The notes below the pieces were generated by a model, which was not told the origin of the DNA, made no database searches, and was given only the letters and a program-made list of their open reading frames with translations. The translations under genes and the position numbers were made by a program. From Symbiodinium natans (Eukaryota; Sar; Dinophyceae; Suessiales; Symbiodiniaceae), in the NCBI GenBank assembly GCA_905221605.1, contig CAJNDS010000603.1, positions 42,227-106,226 of the forward strand: a DNA stretch of 64,000 bases, in the 5' to 3' direction. This document shows positions 60,728 through 64,000 of this stretch, in pieces. Each line of letters opens with the position of its first letter. The first letter of the stretch is position 1.

Positions 60728-61081
60728 CTGCAGATAACGGAGATCAAGCCATGCCTTGCCAGCTCGCACGTTGGTGAGCCATTTTGGACGTCTACTCTGT
60801 CTCCTGAGCCGCAGGCGGGAACGACACCGTCCTGCAAAGGTAAGAGACACTGGGCTACAGGCTGCAAGCTGCAAGAGGTCCGGGCGACCGGGCACGTGTT
60901 TACGTGAAACACCCCAACATCGCCAATGGACCGAGTCCTCAAGGAGCTGCACGTGCATCGCACGCCGGCCTGTGCCAGGAAGTACCGTACCTGGGCTCAT
61001 GCAAATTGCATCATCTGGCTGGGCTGGTCCAGCAGCTCATTTCGATTGGTTGATGGTGTCTGCAGGTCTCGCAGCACCGAG
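60728..61081 (-). other. Two candidate exons, unknown product
   Basis: Two strong minus-strand acceptors were found. GATCAGCGTTTTCAG at 61082 is followed by a frame reading SVLRDLQTPSTNRNELLDQP, then SQMMQFA and a TGA at 60997. GTGTCTCTTACCTTTGCAG at 60832 is followed by an exon of 104 nt to a CAG-GC donor at 60728, reading RRPKWLTNVRAGKAWLDLRY in the best frame. They may be a last exon and a separate gene, or alternative parts of one gene. Confidence 0.32.
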
Positions 61082-61099
61082 CTGAAAACGCTGATCATG

Positions 61100-62960
61100 A
61101 TGAACGCTGTTCCGTCACAATGCATCCATGCAGCTTTCCAGCACCTGAAACAGCAGCGTGTTGGCAGTGAGTGAGTTGAACCGAACTGCCGGCCACACAC
61201 ATGCACAAACCGTGTGTCAGTGCAACCACATCTTCCAGCCCAAATTTTTGACTTCCAGGCACTCGGAACCATACGTAGCCCTTTTGCGGAGGGATCTCCG
61301 GATCGATGACAAGATTTTCCTTGGCTGCCGGCTACAGTTTTTGTTTGTACTGACACAGAAACACAACCACAGCGGCACAGCGGACTAACTAGTTCTATCT
61401 CGTTGGCATTGGTCCGAAACAGCAGCGCAGCCAGGAAGCATCCTTTTTCGGCCCAAGCCAGTCCAGATCATAGAGTTGGCACCAGTACTTGCATCCACTT
61501 CTCGCACAGCCCTGACCAGAGTGAAACAAGTTGTTGCCCCCTTCCCAGCTGCAACAAACATCCCCCTAAACAGCACACGTTTTGGGCACACGGAACCAAC
61601 ATGTCCGTTACCGACCTAAGGGTGAGGGAGACCCGAACAAGCGGGACTCTTTGCTCTTTGTGAGTGATGACATTTTCTCAGGTGACAGTCCAAACGTATT
61701 CTCCTGCTTCATCTCGGGTTTGGACTCTTCCGGGTCCAATTCAACGAGACATGGTCATTCGAAGACGTTCTGCCAGGCGGTTGGCCGGCAGAGCTGGGGT
61801 CTTATAGCGCGGTAGTACACCATGTCACCGACATGCATCGCCACAAGAAGCAACACCCACCGTAGTAGATGATGCCGTGAGCATGTGTTGATGCCTAGAG
61901 GAAATGGACAGCACACATCTACAGCTCAGACACAACTCTGACACAGTGCCCGCGCAATTACTCTGTGTGTGTAGTGCCCTAGATCATAGGTACAAAGGGT
62001 CACGCCCATTCTTTGTTATTGATGTGTTTGCTGCAATGCTGACTTCACAGTGTTGCTTACACCTTTTGCATCCACATGGTCATGTCAGGAATTAATCAAG
62101 AGTCGATTCCCTTGAAACGGGGGTTTTCAACGAAATCCACGAAACATTGCCAAACTCTTGCTTACATTGCTGTTCGTTCAGGAAGGCAAGGGAAACAAGA
62201 GCTCTCCTCCCTAGATCCAGAGTTGATTCTCTTGAGAGGGGGGGTTCAACAAGAACGCAGAAGCTGCAACGACTTTTTAAGTGTTCTTCAAGCTCTTGCT
62301 TCCATGGTTGCCAGGTTCTGCCAACATAAGGCGCACATGCAGCCTGTCCGAGCAGGCGAGCCGTTATTCACCGTGCCTCCTCGGGAAGGCCTTCGGGTGC
62401 AGTTTTCCCGCCCTGCAGCAGCTGCCAGAGCACCTCTCAAAGTCAAGGCAGGAGCTTTCAGAAGGAGCTTCGCAGAGATGCGCAGAGATGCGCAGAGCAG
62501 CGGAAGCCACAGCGGCTAGGCGGCTTAGGGCCGTTTAGGCCAGGGCCTCCTCACTGAATTCCCCGCTTCCCAGCTGCAGCTCAAGTTGCCCACCATGGCC
62601 AAGGCCTGGTAACAAGGGTGCTTCATAGTGCTCTTCGCAGTGGTCTGAAAGAAACAAAGCTGCAAGGCAGTGGAAGGACAGTTCTGCTTGTTCCGCGCTT
62701 CCAGTGACATGGTGAGTCCAGTGAGGCCCGGCACCTTCGAAGGTTCCCATGCGCCGGATGCGGAAGGGCCAGCCTGGCGAGTTGGCCAAGTGATACCAAG
62801 TGCAAGTGCACTGCCAGCTCTGCGCTCCATCCACAATGCAAGAACCCGATGGAACCTGCATGACACACATGTCATCGCAGTGCCTCCGATACTTAGCAAA
62901 GCGAATTGGTGCCCTTCCACTGCTCCTCAGCTCAATTTCTGGCAGAGCTGGTGAGAGCTG
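61100..62960. other. No recognisable gene
   Basis: A diverged tandem duplication is visible: AGAGTCGATTCCCTTGAAACGGGGGTTTTCAACG near 62099 and AGAGTTGATTCTCTTGAGAGGGGGG near 62219, each followed by related TTGCTTxCAT words, about 120 nt apart. Open frames lack family motifs. Confidence 0.45.
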
Positions 62961-62968
62961 GTGAAAGC

Positions 62969-64000
<1,032 letters not shown>

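Noticed and set aside
60775-60785. Eleven-base match to the core of the dinoflagellate spliced leader (AGCCATTTTGG)
   Set aside because: The flanking bases do not match the leader on either side, and the site is on the plus strand inside a likely minus-strand exon. A chance match is more likely than a relic.

Overview
This window looks like dinoflagellate nuclear DNA, probably from a Symbiodinium-like alga. The evidence is low gene density, very long simple repeats, interstitial TTTAGGG arrays, and short exons whose introns often begin with GC or GA rather than GT and end in AG. There are no bacterial-type operons, ribosome binding sites, CRISPR arrays or rRNA. Most long open frames are chance frames in GC-rich DNA. 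Genes were recognised by protein motifs that continue across introns in matching reading phase. No tool was run, so every exon model here was built by eye.

Five families can be named, all on the minus strand. A small ubiquitin-like protein lies at 186-1082 (four exons). A kelch-repeat protein lies at about 1398-3925 (at least ten exons, six FGGY blades). An SLC43-like major facilitator transporter lies at 11736-13211 (one uninterrupted 491-codon frame). An ankyrin-repeat protein lies at about 53269-54630. A protein with two HMG boxes lies at about 56300-57937. A further minus-strand gene at about 31105-32600 encodes coiled coils of unknown function. Weaker minus-strand exon candidates are spread between these (for example 23245-23690, 28985-29224, 30250-30570, 40140-40292, 45110-45974, 48280-49330, 52446-52583, 60728-61081). 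The shared orientation fits the long one-way gene arrays reported for dinoflagellate chromosomes.

The rest is repeat-rich. Notable parts are two TTTAGGG blocks around a GC-rich spacer (22323-23245), a 76-nt poly(C) run (28358-28433), a hairpin-forming inverted A/T-tract repeat (32880-33350) next to an AT-rich island with diverged tandem copies (33430-35340), a second hairpin-forming inverted 8-bp repeat (50400-50620), several CA/GA tracts, and about 1 kb of TG-type repeats running off the right end (62971-64000).

The named genes do not form an evident pathway. They are a mix of protein-interaction scaffolds (ubiquitin-like, kelch, ankyrin), a DNA-binding HMG-box protein and a membrane transporter.
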